Positions 10,601 through 22,347 of a stretch of 64,000 bases of DNA are shown piece after piece (positions within the stretch are counted from its first letter, which is position 1; each line of letters begins with the position of its first letter). Under the pieces are notes generated by a model. The model was not told the DNA's origin. It ran no database searches and was given only the letters and a program-made list of their open reading frames with translations. A program made the position numbers and the translations under genes. The stretch covers positions 2,170,001-2,234,000 of the forward strand of contig OZ005707.1 of assembly GCA_963930775.1 (NCBI GenBank), in the 5' to 3' direction. This stretch comes from Cliona cf. orientalis. Lineage: Eukaryota; Porifera; Demospongiae; Clionaida; Clionaidae.

Positions 10601-13600
10601 AAATGGGCAAGACTTTGTTGTGATACTCAACCTAACAGAATCCGTTAATCCTACTTCGATCAATTTGCCCAGGACCTCCTCACTCTGCCGAATAATCGAC
10701 AATGACCGTAAGTGAGAATCAATTCGGTTTGATCATCTATTCGCCTTTTATATGGCTGCTATGGTTTCTGAGAGGTGTGTGGGGGGGGGGGGGGGATGGT
10801 ATTTGTAGGAGTGGTGTGTAATGTCGTACAATACAATGACCTCAATTGCATTATATCATTTTCGTGCTGCAGCTATCATGATTGGTTTTGAGAGAGGAAT
10901 TAACAATTTTACTGAGCCAAGGTTTGATGAGGATGAATTTATTTATGTGGCAAAGGAAAACAACGTCATGTCTGAGCAGACGTTCAGGATTTCATTTCAG
11001 CGGACAGATTCAGTACCACAAGGCTCTGGCTTTGCAATAGCACAGGATGGACAAGACTACAGAGGAATATCTGTAGCATTTCAGCAAAGTTTTTTCCCAT
11101 TTCAGCAGCGCATCAGTATACCTTTCCAACTCTTGGCAGATACAGCACCTGAACCTACGGAAGCAGTTCAGCTTAGCCTCTCAACTCAGGACTCTCCCGC
11201 ATTTGATAGTGCCGATATGCTATTTACACGAACCTTTCTTGTGATTGAAGATGATGACAGTAAGATTAATCTAATATTGAATTTTGATATCGTAGCTACT
11301 ATCGTTATTAATTTTTATAGTTACTGTTCGAATTGGATTTGAGGAGACTGCTTATACTGTTAATGAAGAAGATGGCACCCAGGAAGTGTGTGTGCGAGTG
11401 TTTGTGCCAGATGATGAAGAGCCACTCGTCGCAGAGATCTCAGCAGTCATTGCTACTAGAGTTGGAACTGCTGGTATATCATAATTATTATCAGCTTCTA
11501 TTAATTTATGTACAAGAACTTCATTAAGTGTGTATAGTGTTGGTGCATGGTGCAAACAGTGACTTGTTGATGACTAGCGGCTACCACTTGATAATTATTA
11601 GATATACCCAGTACAAATGTACTTATGCTGGGGATTATTTGTAGACCGGTGCATAATAACACAATAGCATATAATATATATAATATACAATTCATACAAG
11701 AAAATAGTGGCCCATTGATGATCAATGCACATGTAGAGTCTCGTGTGTATTGATTATAGCAGTACCTTTTTATAGATGAGAGTGATTATACTCCTCTGAA
11801 CCCTAACTTCCTTGACGTGGTTCTAACGTTCAACGATGCAAACCGAAGGAGTTGCTTCAGTGTGTCGATCACCAATGATATTCTGGTTGAAGGATCAGAA
11901 CAGTTCTCCTTGGAGTTACTTGAGGACCCTTTTATGCCACCACCTATTCCAACTATGTTCAATGCTAGTTTGGCTACTGTCACCATCCTTGACCAAGATG
12001 GTAAGATTTAACCAACTTGTAGCATGTTTCAACTGACTGCTGTATACAGTAATTAAATTTTATTATTTCATGCAGAGGCCGTGATCGGGTTCCTTGAGAC
12101 CAACTATTTTGCTAGTGAATCGAGTGGGCTTGCCACTGTAGAGTTTGGATTGATATTCGGAGGAGTGCAGAGCAATGTTAATGTCCAACTAGGATTTAAT
12201 GAAGGAACTGCTCGAGGTATATTTTTAGCATTCATGTCAGCATTACCAATCGTTATAAAATTTGTGTGGTACAGATGTAGTCGACTTTGATAGCACTGGA
12301 GCAGTCTTCACATTCAATGCTTCCAGTGAGACGATGTATTCCTTCAATGTGTCGCTGGTGAATGATAACGTATATGAACTTATTGAGAACTTTAACCCTC
12401 AGTTGACCTTTGTTGAAGCCGCTAATCGAGTGACCATTGACCCTGGCTCTGCCCAAGTCCAGATCCTTGATGATGATAGTAAAATGTTTAATACTACTCC
12501 TGTATTTTTTGTGTCTATTTATAGTAACTGAGTAGGGATTCCCCTAGTATCTTAATATTTTCACTTTGCTTAATTTTCTCAACTATAGTTGTCACATTCG
12601 GTTTCACTCCTGATAGCTACTCAGATGTGGAGTCTGTTGGAAATGTGAGCCTTGGAGTCGGCTTTCTCAGTGGCAGCTTTGGAAGTGCACCAATTTCAGT
12701 ACAGCTCTTTCTTAATGCTGCCAGTGGTACTGCACAAGGTGAATAGCTCTATGCATGCAACATTCCCTTGATCATAATTATATATACTTAGCTATAAGGC
12801 CAGACCAATTTAATTTGTTGTTGCTCGGATATTGTGAGGTAAAAATTGGAGCGAGCGATCGAAAAAAAAAAAAAAAGAAGCAATTGATTGGGTGTGGTTA
12901 TAGACCACAATCTAATTAAGACAGACTAATGTGACTATCTAGGACCAGGAAATCAAGATAGAATACAAAAACCACTCTACTGTACATAAGCTCCACCCAA
13001 CTTAATTAAAATTTTTTTTTTTGTTTGCCCAAAAATTGGAGCGAGCGAATCCGTGCAACAACTTATTTAATTGGTCTGGCCTAATATTATTATGCATGAT
13101 GAATAAGTTGAGATGATAATGATATTCATAGCTATTGATCTCCCTCGCAGGCACTCCGGCAGCTGAGGCTGACTATGGATCTGTGATTGATCAACAGATC
13201 ACGTTCACTGAGTTCACTAGACTCCAACAGGTAGCAGTGGATATCGTTGACGACGATTTCACAGAGAACAGTGAAATGTTTGGAGCAACTCTGAGCAACG
13301 TTGTGGTGCTAGTCGATGGTGTGGAGCAAACTCTTGCTGCATCTGAGGCTAATAAGATAATAGTTCAACCTGACACTGCCAGTGTGGAAATATTGGATAA
13401 TGATGGTCAGTTTTATAGCAAATTAATGGTCAATCTGTACTCGTATGTGTAGCTGGGCTGTTGCAATTACCACAAGATGATGTGTGATCTAGGTTGTGTA
13501 CCATTGTATACCTGCAGAGAGTGTGATTGGATTCCGTCCAACAGAGTACAGTGCTTTTGAGAACCAAGGCGCTATCAATTTCACTATTGAGCTCGTTTCT

Positions 13601-15510
13601 GGTCAACTCAGAATAGACGTTCCTTTCAACTTCAGTACTGCAGATATTACAAGTCCAATGAACCGTGCTGAAGGTGAGAGAGAGAGAGAGAGAGAGGTTT
13701 CATAATATTATTCTTATTTCTTCTACAGCTGGTGCTGACTATACCCCGGTACCTGGCTTGGAGTTAGTGTTTAATGCCATGGTTACGGACGCATCAGTAT
13801 CAGTGAGTATTATTGACGATGGCGTCCTTGAGCTTGCCGAGCGGTTCAATTGTCTACTAACTTCTACCTCACTGCCGGCCAACGTGAGGCTGGATCCTGA
13901 TCTTGCAGTTGGCACCATACTGGAGGAGGGAGGTCAGTGAGTACAATGCAGCTACAAGCTCACACACACACACACACAAACTCTATTATAATATTATCCA
14001 CATCTATATAAGAAGCTTAAGCTTTGGTGAGGGAAGCTGTGATAAATTGCCTGCACGGCATAGATGTTTTAATACCTGATAGCATGTTTGCTGTCGACAA
14101 TGGTCATGTAAGCACAATAGATTCCTTATAGCACGCTTTAATTTGTTCTTGCTGGGATTGACCTTTGACATGTGCGATGCTTCAATGGTTATTGTATCTT
14201 GAGCTGTTGCAGCCATAACTAACTCTATTTCAATCACGGCCTCCCTGGCCTACACTACTACAGCTATTGTGATTGGCTGTATACTGCTGTGCAAACGCAC
14301 TGCGGATAATTAAATCCGTATATCCTTGTAAACTGTAGTATACTCCACATATCATCTTGTAGTCAAGTGAGTGTTGGCCAATAATTGGTCTAGGACAGCC
14401 CACCTGGGTACTACCCAGCTACAGTACTCACCAGTACTGGTGGGTTTCACAGTTTGTTTGAGTCAACCACTCAAATTTAATTATCCGCAGTGCGTTTGCA
14501 CAGTAGTATATGGAGTAGGATACTCTCCCTTCTCTTCCTATTATATACTCTTGATGTCGTCTATAGCGACCTATCAGCGAGTGAGTTTTATATTATTATT
14601 ATTGCTGACTGTGCACATTCTGGGGGATATTAAGGTTACTACTGTATAGTGTACTAGGTCTATCCATTGAATAGTCTATTTTTATGATTTCAGTTGAAGA
14701 TGCTGATTACTCTGTTCCTGCCGAGAGCTTATCGATTGGTCCATTCTCCCAGGCCAGTCGCAGAACCTGTGTCACTGTCAATATCAATGATGATGAGATT
14801 GTTGAGAATTTGGAATCGTTTTCAGCCATACTGGAGTCCGGTTCCAATACCCCAGACCAGCTGACTATCAGTCCTGGTACCACCACAGTCAACATTGAAG
14901 ACAATGATAGTATGTAGTGTAATTGTATAAATGTATGATTTATCTCTCTCCCCCTCCCTCTCTCCCTCCAGGGATTATAGTTGGTTGGGAGGAGACCAGC
15001 TATACTACGAACGAGGGTGATAATATGGTTGAACTCTGTGCAGTAATTTTATCACCAGCAATGCCAGCTTTAATCGATCGTGATCCATTCACTCTTACTC
15101 CAACCTGCCCTTCAGGCTCGGCCGGTAATTAAGAGGATAACCCTGTCATTATAGATATAATTAATCCACTATTAATTCTATTGAGCAGCATTGGGTGAGG
15201 ACTATAATGACTGTCCCTCAACAATTGGTCCGTTCAGCGGTGGCCAGCCTCGAGCTTGCATCAACGTTGGCATTATTGACAATCCAATTCCTGAGGAACC
15301 AGAGGACTTCACTGCTATTCTGTGGCCGTCCCCAGACCCTCTCATCTCACTAGACCCCAGCCGAAACGTGACTGTAGTTACTATTGTTGACAATGACGGT
15401 AAGATACATGTAGATATAATAGTGTATTTTAGTAAGTTAATTGCTCTGCCCCTGTAATGATTGAACTTAGCCTTGACCCCAATAAATGTATGATTTCTCT
15501 CTCTCACTCC

Positions 15511-15557
<47 letters not shown>

Positions 15558-17931
15558 GATTACGGTTGGTTGGGAGGAGACCAGCTATACTACCAACGAG
15601 GGTGATAATATGGTTGAACTCTGTGCAATAATTTTATCACCAGCTATAATCGATCGTGATCCATTCACTCTTACTCCAACCTGCCCTTTAGGCTCGGCCG
15701 GTAATTAAGAGGGTAACCCTGTCATTATAGATGTAATTATCCACTATTTATTGAGCAGCATTGAATGAGGACTATAATGACTGTCCCTCAACGATTGGTC
15801 CGTTCAGCGGTGGCCAGCCTCAAGCTTGCATCAACGTTGGCATTATTGATGATCCAATTCCTGAGGAACCAGAGGACTTCACTGCTATTCTGTGGCCGTC
15901 CCCAGACCCTCTCATCTCACTAGACCCCAGCCGAAACGTGACTGTAGTTACTATTGTTGACAATGACAGTAAGATAGATTCCTGGCTGCTACATTAATTT
16001 TGTTGTCATCATAGCGTATTGAATTTTAGTGAGTTAATTGCTCTGCCCCTGTAGTGATTGAACTTAGCCTTGACCCCAATAAATGTATGATTTCTCTCAG
16101 TTCTCCTTGGAGTTACTTGAGGACCCTTTTATGCCACCGCCTATTCCAACTACGTTCAATGCTAGTTTGGCTACTGTCACCATCCTTGACCAAGATGGTA
16201 CTAAGATTTTTTATTAACTTGTAGTACAATATTTACTGCTGTATACATGTATGATAATTTTGTTATTTCACGCAGAGGCTGTGATTGGATTCCTTGAGAC
16301 CAACTATTTGGCTAATGAATCGAATGGGCTTGCCACTGTAGAGTTTGGATTGATATCTGGACGAGTGCAGAGCAATGTCAATGTCCAACTAGGATTTAAT
16401 GAAGGAACTGCTCGAGGTATATTTTTAGCATTCATGTCAGCATTACCAATCGTTATAAAAATTTGTGTGGTACAGATGTAGTCGACTTTGATAGCACTGG
16501 AGCAGTCTTCACATTCAATGCTTCCAGTGAGATGATGTATTCCTTCAATGTGTCGCTGGTGAATGATAATGTATATGAATTTGTTGAGAACTTTAACGCT
16601 CAGTTGACCTTTGTTGAAGCTGCTGATCGAGTGACCATTGACCCTGGCTCTGCCCAAGTCCAGATCCTTGATGATGATAGTAAAATAAGTACTACTCCCG
16701 TATTTTTTATAGTAACTGAGTGGGATTCCCCTAGTATCTTAATTTTAAATGGAATAGTAATATATTCACTTTGCTTAATCTTTCTCAACTGTAGTTGTCA
16801 CATTCGGTTTTGCTCCTGATAGCTACTCAGATGTGGAGTTTGTTGGAAATGTGAGCCTTGGAGTCAGCTTTCTCAGTGGCAGCTTTGGAAGTGCACCAAT
16901 TTCAGTACAGCTCTTTCTTAATACTGCCAGTGGTACTGCACAAGGTGACTAGCTCTGTGCATGCAACATTAATATTCCCTTGATCATAATAATAATAATT
17001 ATGCATGATGCATAAGTTGAGATGATAATGATATTCATAGCTATTGATCTCCCTCACAGGAACTCCGGCAGCTGAGGCTGACTATGGGTCTGTGATTGAT
17101 CAACAGATCACGTTCACTGGGTTCATTAGACTCCAACAGGTAGCAGTGGATATCGTTGACGATGATTTTACAGAGAACAGTGAAGTGTTTGGAGCAACTC
17201 TGAGCAACGTTGTGGTGCTAGTCGACGGTGTGGAGCAAACTCTTGCTGCATCTGAGGCTAGTAGAATAATAGTTCAACCTGACACTGCCATTGTGGAAAT
17301 ATTGGACAATGATGGTCAGTTTTTATAGCAAAGTTATTAATGGTAAACCTGTACTAGTAAGCTTATGTGTAGCTGGGCTGTTGTAATTATCGCATTTCAG
17401 CGGCATATCAGTAAGCTTATACTTTTCCAACTACTGGCAGATACAGCACCTGAACCTACAGAAGGAGTTCAGATTAGCATTTCAACTCAGGACTCTCCTG
17501 CATTTGATAGTACCGATATTATGCTATTTACTCGAACCTTGAATTTTGATATCATAACTACTATCATTCATCTGGAGTCCACTAGCACTGCCATTCTTAA
17601 TGGCAAAATAATAGACTAAGTTAGGTCAATTACTATTATTATAAAATTCATTGTTTCCTTGCATACAGATAATACAGAGAATAACAGCTTTGCCACAGTG
17701 CTAGCAGTGGTACTAGTATGTATCCTAGTGCCCTTAATTTTGATAACGGCTACTATGGTAGTGATATGCCTCTTATTCAAGAAGGGGATGAACAGTTCAT
17801 TTCATCCGGTTCGTCGGCGCACCACTGCCCAACCCATTTGCTCTGTGATGAGGATACGGTGCTGGATTTGCTGCTCTCCTTGGATACCTCAAAAGCGAGC
17901 GGTCCTGACAGCATTTCTGCTAAAATGTTGA
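7650..17931 (+). CDS. Locus A: Calx-beta repeat type I membrane protein, tail replaced by LINE sequence
   Basis: Exons: 7650-7686 (signal peptide, MELISIVIVCSV), 7873-8058 (cysteine module), 8150-8293, 8413-8619, 9307-9516, 10486-10707, 10873-11259, 11321-11473, 11776-12000, 12076-12216, 12275-12478, 12589-12738, 13151-13405, 13518-13673, 13729-13932, 14694-14909, 14972-15124, 15189-15398, 15557-15700, 15759-15968, 16276-16416, 16476-16679, 16795-16944, 17060-17314 and 17669-17931. Every internal exon is a multiple of three and phase 1. Each Calx-beta domain is usually two exons: the first starts V/I-IGF and the second ends in TV-I-DDDG (about 12 domains). Exon 14694-14909 lacks its partner first half. 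The last exon gives LAVVLVCILVPLILI..VVICLLF and KKG, then runs into the LINE and stops at 17929-17931. Calx-beta domains bind calcium in known families. A surface adhesion or recognition role is inferred. Confidence 0.75.
7873..8058 (+). CDS. Cysteine-rich N-terminal module of locus A (exon 2)
   Basis: The pattern is C-x6-C, then ECC, GLAYNVPG and finally C-VPC (a CxxC end). It directly follows the signal-peptide exon. The same module, one phase-1 exon long, recurs at 25012-25170 (B), 32696-32857, 34770-34919, 39773-39943 (D) and 43249-43413 (E), where it reads CRASFNCAGGPGDDLGV..CC..AY..C-ACV. I cannot name a Pfam family for it. It is a family signature of this cluster. Confidence 0.7.
8796..9166. 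mobile_element. MITE-like element in a locus A intron
   Basis: It starts TTACACACTAAATAGAAAA and ends TTTTTTTCTGCTTAGTGTG, imperfect inverted repeats. The interior (GGGAGCACTAGGGGAGATAA, ATGCATCCAGCTCAACTATG) matches the units at 19.5-23.2 kb. It lies wholly inside the intron between 8619 and 9307 and has no open frame of its own. Confidence 0.7.
12798..13081. mobile_element. MITE with GGCCAGACCAATT terminal repeats, TAA target duplication
   Basis: The ends are GGCCAGACCAATTTAA and its complement TTAATTGGTCTGGCC, flanked on both sides by TAA (12795-12797 and 13082-13084). Subterminal AAAAATTGGAGCGAGCGA occurs twice. The paralogous intron at 16945-17059 lacks it, giving an empty-site comparison. 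A TAA duplication is of the PIF/Harbinger kind. Confidence 0.75.
14212..14510. repeat. Imperfect inverted repeat with a possible TM-coding exon
   Basis: GTGCAAACGCACTGCGGATAA near 14293-14315 is repeated inverted near 14478-14500, so the segment can fold back. After a possible acceptor (GAGCTGTTGCAG) near 14210, one frame reads TTTAIVIGCILLCKRTADN and then a stop. This looks like a short membrane anchor with basic stop-transfer residues. It could be an alternative last exon of locus A or chance coding within an element. No splice proof exists. Confidence 0.35.
14972..15968 (+). repeat. Tandem duplication of a two-exon Calx-beta unit
   Basis: Exon pair 14972-15124 plus 15189-15398 is repeated nearly identically as 15557-15700 plus 15759-15968, with the intervening introns and pyrimidine tracts also conserved. 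Both read WEETSYTTNEGDNMVELCA and PFSGGQP-ACINVGII. The second copy has lost three codons of the AMPALIDRD stretch. Lengths stay in frame, so the duplication adds one domain to the protein. Confidence 0.9.
16101..16197 (+). pseudogene. Truncated Calx-beta pseudo-exon
   Basis: This is the 3' part of a copy of exon 11776-12000 (LLEDPFMPPPIPT..). It has lost its 5' half and its reading-frame compatibility with phase-1 splicing. It marks the left breakpoint of the block duplication. Confidence 0.75.
16101..17314 (+). repeat. Duplicate of the 11.9-13.4 kb exon block
   Basis: 16101-17314 repeats 11905-13405 exon by exon and intron by intron (EAVIGFLETNY.., DVVDFDSTGAVF.., VVTFGF-PDSYSDVE.., TPAAEADYGSVIDQQITF). 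The 12.8-kb MITE is absent from this copy. The first exon is cut: 16101-16197 starts inside the older exon, is 97 nt (not a multiple of three) and would shift frame if spliced in, so it is probably skipped. The junction lies at about 16098, where sequence resembling the 15480 intron abuts the exon. Confidence 0.85.
17397..17600 (+). pseudogene. Decayed remnant of the 10.9-kb Calx-beta exon
   Basis: The sequence matches the second half of exon 10873-11259 (LADTAPEPTE..STQDSPAFDS). It lacks the 5' part and has lost the bases encoding the IEDDD end together with the splice donor. It sits between the last intact Calx-beta exon and the transmembrane exon and is presumably intronic now. Confidence 0.75.
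17669..17931 (+). CDS. Locus A transmembrane exon, read into LINE
   Basis: A phase-1 exon encoding a Ser/Asn-rich stalk, one long hydrophobic helix and a basic FKKG stop-transfer. At about 17789 the sequence changes from receptor to LINE. The open frame continues about 47 codons in a frame unrelated to the reverse transcriptase and stops at 17929-17931. The natural continuation (KGKKKEQPPEHIY..) is found at 23225. Confidence 0.8.
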
Positions 17932-19540
17932 AGAACACTGCTGTAAGTATTTACCAATCTGTAACCAAGATCTTCAATCAATCAATCTCCTCTGGCCAGG
18001 TACCCTCTGGATGGAAACGTTCGCTTGTTGTTCCTGTTCCTAAGACATCTGACGCTTTACAAAATCCAAATAATTACAGACCAATTTCACTCTTATCCAT
18101 CATAAGTAAGCTCTTAGAAAAGCACATCTATACCTTGATTGTTAACCATCTAACTGAGCACCAATTACTTTCCGACGCACAGTGGGGCTTCCTACCTGGG
18201 CGTTCGACAGTTTCAGCTCTCTTGTCAACTGTACACCAATGGTTTAAACTTTTGGAAGACGGCAAGGATGTGTGTGCAGTCTTTTTAGACTTTAGGAAAG
18301 CATTTGACTCTGTGCCTCATATTCCTCTTATTGAAAAGTTACAACGTATAGATTTGGATGAACAGTTAATATTATGGATTAAGAGCTATCTCTCACAGAG
18401 AATCCAAAGTGTTGCAGTAGACGGAGCAACATCAAGTCCTAGATCCGTGATATCCGGTGTACCACAGGGTTCTGTGTTAGGCCCTCTTTTATTCTTGATC
18501 TATATAGCTAAATGATATTAGCTACTACCATCTCTCTTTCACCACTTTCTCAGTGTGTTCTTTATGCAGATGATGTCCTACTTTATCGATTAATTGCTAG
18601 TCCACAGGACGCTAGAGCCATCCAACATGACATAGAAGAAGTAGAACAGTGGGCAAGTTCCAATTATCTAAAACTTAATGCCACCAAGTGCAAGTACATG
18701 ATAATATCGAGGAAACCCAGTGTGTCCTATACGTTCACCTTTTATTTGAATGGAGTTCCATTGGAAAGAGTTGAAATTTTTAAGTACCTTGGAGTTCTCT
18801 TGAGGAGCAACCTAAGCTGGTCAGACCATATAGCTATGGTTTGTTCAAAAGCTAGGAAACTGCTTGGTCTGCTGTATCGACAATTTTATAATCATGCTAC
18901 ACCCAGCACAATGAAGCAGCTGTATCTCTCACTCGTTAGGCCGCATCTAGAGTATGCAGCCCCTTTATGGGATCCTTACCTCCAAAAAGACGTTGATGCA
19001 TTGGAAGGGGTACAAAAGTTTGCCATGAAACTTATTACTCGCAAGTGGGACCAGGGCTATACACAGCTTATGCAAATGGTCGACTTACCATCTTTACAGC
19101 ATCGTCGATTGCATTTAAAATTACAGCACATGTTTCGTATTATTCATGGTCTGTGTGATTTCCCCTCGATCTTTCAAGAGACTACAAGTTATTGTGAGAG
19201 GCGTGCAAGATCACACCTGCTACATCAGCCATTTGCGAGAACAAATGCATTCTTTTATTCGTTTGTACCGAGTGGTGCAACTGCATGGAACCACCTCACT
19301 GATCAGCAAGTTACTGCGAGCAGCTTACAGGCTTTTAAAGGGCTACTGCACTAACTATTATTCACTTTATCATTATTTATACATGTACGTTCTTCATTTG
19401 TGTATACTGTATCCTATTTATATTATTATAATTATAACTTTTGTATCGTTATTTTATTTATGGGGTGTACACACGATTAGCTATTTTTTGTGTCAGCTAT
19501 TGTGCATCCTTTGCTATGCAAGAAGTATTATAGACAAATT
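17790..19540 (+). mobile_element. 5'-truncated non-LTR retrotransposon (LINE), reverse transcriptase remnant
   Basis: Two overlapping frames (to 18515, and 18512-19354) encode a reverse transcriptase split by a frameshift. Visible motifs are SKASGPDSIS, NNYRPISLLS, FLDFRKAFDSVPH, GVPQGSVLGPLLFLIYI and, after the break, LYADDVLLY (catalytic YADD). The C-terminus ends WNHLTDQQVTASSLQAFKG, usual for CR1/Jockey-type elements of marine invertebrates. No endonuclease domain is present, so the element is 5'-truncated. The frame break lies between LIYI and the YADD box, at about 18505-18515. It is inserted in receptor coding sequence in the same orientation as locus A. Confidence 0.9.
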
Positions 19541-20785
19541 ATACACTAAGTAGAAATTACACACTAAGTAGAAAAGAAAAAACTAAATTAATTCGTGGAG
19601 GAATTGGGAGCACTTGGGTATGTAATTTGTACATGGGCACGCAGAATGGGTCGAAAAACGAGATTTGACATGAGAAAATTTTGATTAACGCCTTAGAATT
19701 AAAGTTACGGCCCTTTAAAGTTTACCCATATGTTTGTATAGGGAAGCCATGTGTTTGCAATGTTTTGAGTCCCGGTGTGCGTTATTTAGAAAATCGCTAG
19801 TCCAGTACATGCATAGGCTACCATAGAGCTGGTATTGCATCCAGAGACTTGCTGAATGGATGAAGAATCAGCCACAACAGTAACTCTCCCGTTTTTGCTT
19901 AGAGGTAGGTGGGGTAATACAGCTATAGTTTTACATTATGTATGTGTGGATGTGTGGGAAAGTACATCTAGTTGAGAAACATAACTTTAATTGTTTTGTG
20001 CTTTTCCCCTAGCCTTGTGGGTGTGCTGTGGTGATCTTGAGTACTAGTACGAAGTAACGTGTTGCAGGGGCCACAGGTACTGAACCTCTTCCCCTAGACT
20101 TGTGTGTGTGTGTTTGCTGTGGTGATCTTGAGTACTAGTAGGAAGTAACATATTGTAGAGGCCACTGGTACTGAACCTCAACACTGATCATATACTCTGA
20201 GTTTTTAGGTTCTATTAGGAGCATAGACGGCCTTGCTTCCGATTGTATGGGCATCCAGCTCAACTATGTGGTGCCATGGTTTCTGGACAATCTTTTTACA
20301 GTAATACTCAGGATGACTATAATAATAATATTATACTGCAGCATTTGAATATTTTATTTCTAATTATGTGGCACTTTTATCTGCTTTGTGTGCATGGTAG
20401 CTCCTTAGATGATTTCCAACAAGCTCTAATTGCGCCACAGGCGCAGTTAGAGCAAGTGGAAATCATCTAAAGTACTAGGTATTGTTACTATGGTATACCA
20501 ATGCTAAATCGTACAGGCACTGTACATTGATTAAATTATTGTGGGCTAGGGTAGCTGTTTTGAACATGATTTGACTATGGAAGAATGGTTTTAGTGACAT
20601 TAGATGTTGTTACCATAGTAATATATACCAAATGTACATAAAGTATTGCAGTGTATGTATCTATAAGGTAAACGATCAATATAAAGTAAGCCTTTATAAG
20701 TGCATATTAATTTGTGTGAACCTATACAATGCAGGTACGTATACTTACGTGCCGCAGTTTTTTTTTTCTGCTTAGTGTGCATGGT
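19541..20785. repeat. 1.2-kb repeat unit 1 with CACACTAAGTAGAAAA end
   Basis: Opens with two tandem ACACTAAGTAGAAA words and contains AGCACTTGGGTATGTAATTT, CACGCAGAATGGGT, ATCCAGCTCAACTATGTGG and a perfect-looking hairpin near 20404-20471. It closes near TTTTTTTTCTGCTTAGTGTG. The next 2 kb is a second copy of this unit, enlarged by nested insertions. Confidence 0.75.
20404..20471. repeat. Hairpin inside repeat unit 1
   Basis: AGATGATTTCCAACAAGCTC is followed, after a GCGCC-AC-AGGCGC turn, by its near complement GAGCAAGTGGAAATCATCT, giving about 30-bp arms. The equivalent hairpin in unit 2 is at about 22440-22500 and carries several changes. Confidence 0.7.
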
Positions 20786-21406
20786 AACTTGTTACACACT
20801 AAGTAGAAAAAAAGATACAAAATTAATTCATGGAGGAATTGGGAACACTTGGGAACGTAATTTTTACATGGGCACGCAGAATGGGTAGAAAAACGAGATT
20901 TGACATGAGAAAATTTTGATTCATGTCTTAGAATTAAAGTTACGGACCTTTAAAGTTTACCCATATGTTTGTATAGGAAGCCATGTGTTTGCAATGTTTG
21001 GAATCCCGGTGTGCGTTATTTAGAAAATCGCTAGGCCAGTACATGCATAGGCTACCATGCAGCTGGTATTGTATCCAGAGGCTTGCTGAATGGATGAAGA
21101 ATCAGCCACAACAGGAGCTCTCCCGTTTTTGCTGAGGTAGGTGGCATACAGCTATAGTTTTACATTGTGCATGCATGGATGTGTGGGAAAGTACATCGAG
21201 TTGAGAAACATAACTTTGTGCTTTTCCCCTAGCCTTGTGTGTGTGCTGTGGTGATTTTGAGTACTAGTAGGAAGTAACGTATTGCAGCGGCCACTGGTAC
21301 TGAACCTCAACACTGATCATATACTGAGTTTTCTAGGCTCTATTTGGAACATAGACGGCCTTGTTTTCGATTGTATGGGCATCCAGCTCAACTATGTGGT
21401 GGTTTC

Positions 21407-21865
21407 CAGGGGCGTAGCTAGCATAGGGCTCAGCGGGCTCGAGCCCCCCCTTTGTCTTCCCATGGTGGGCTCAGTGAGTGGGCCCACTGTCTATGGATAT
21501 ACAATAGCTTGGCCTGACAAGCTGAAGCTGCATGACAAACTATATAAAGTTTGTAACTAAAATGATACAGAACACTAAGGATAAGTTTCTATACTTACTA
21601 TTTTAAGCTCGTTCAGACACATATATAGATATAGCTGCTAAGCGAGGCAGCTACCACTCCAAGATACAAGAGTTCGAAAGGTCAAACGATGGGCGTGGTC
21701 GACTGCAGCACTATTATTATACTGTATTATAATAACGAGCAATTAACCATGGTCATGTGACATAATTAGTGGGCGTGGTCAATCGCAAAATTTTTTCGCG
21801 CGCTTTGCGCGCACTTCTTTTTTATACTCAGCCCCCCCTTTCTAAAAATCCTGGCTACGCCCCTG
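21407..21865. mobile_element. Nested MITE with CAGGGGCGTAGCTAG ends
   Basis: The ends are CAGGGGCGTAGCTAG and CTGGCTACGCCCCTG, inverted with one or two mismatches. GTTTC is repeated directly outside both ends, and the uninterrupted form GTGGTTTCTGGACAA can be inferred from the sister unit. The CAGGGGCG terminus is hAT-like. There is no transposase. Confidence 0.7.
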
Positions 21866-21908
21866 GTTTCTGGACAATTATTTTTTACAGTAATACTCGG
21901 GATGACTA

Positions 21909-22347
21909 CCGTATGGCGGGTAATTTTCGTGGGGTGCTAATTTTCGTTATTTTCGTGGTTGACTTGGCAGTCACGAAAATTTCCACCCACGAAAATTAAT
22001 CCCTACGGTGTACTGGTAATATGAGTCCGTGACGATGGGCGTGGCCATAAACATCGTGGCAGCGAAGATAAACAGTCCTAGTGTTTGCAAGTGACAGTAG
22101 CCATTGTCATCCAGCTGATAGCGTCATAGACACTAATATTCTTCTATCTCATGCTATTTGTCCAAGTCTTTGTAGTAGTAACAAAGAAGATCGCGAGTGA
22201 GATCGAGCGCGTGTATCGATTACATCATCACTTTGCCGGGTGCCACGCCCCTGAACTGATTGCTGCCACGAAATTTAAAACCACGAAAATTAATTTTGGG
22301 GGCCTTTCCACGAAAATTAATACCCACGAAAATTACCCGCTATACGG
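21909..22347. mobile_element. Nested MITE with CCGTATGGCGGGTAATTTTC ends, TA target duplication
   Basis: It begins CCGTATGGCGGGTAATTTTC and ends with the near complement GAAAATTACCCGCTATACGG, with TA on both outer sides. Internally, CCACGAAAATTAA repeats in both orientations. A TA duplication fits the Tc1/mariner group. It is non-coding. Confidence 0.75.

Noticed and set aside
19146-19553. 135-residue plus-strand frame after the reverse transcriptase
   Set aside because: It overlaps the C-terminus of the reverse transcriptase in another frame and runs into AT-rich 3' sequence.
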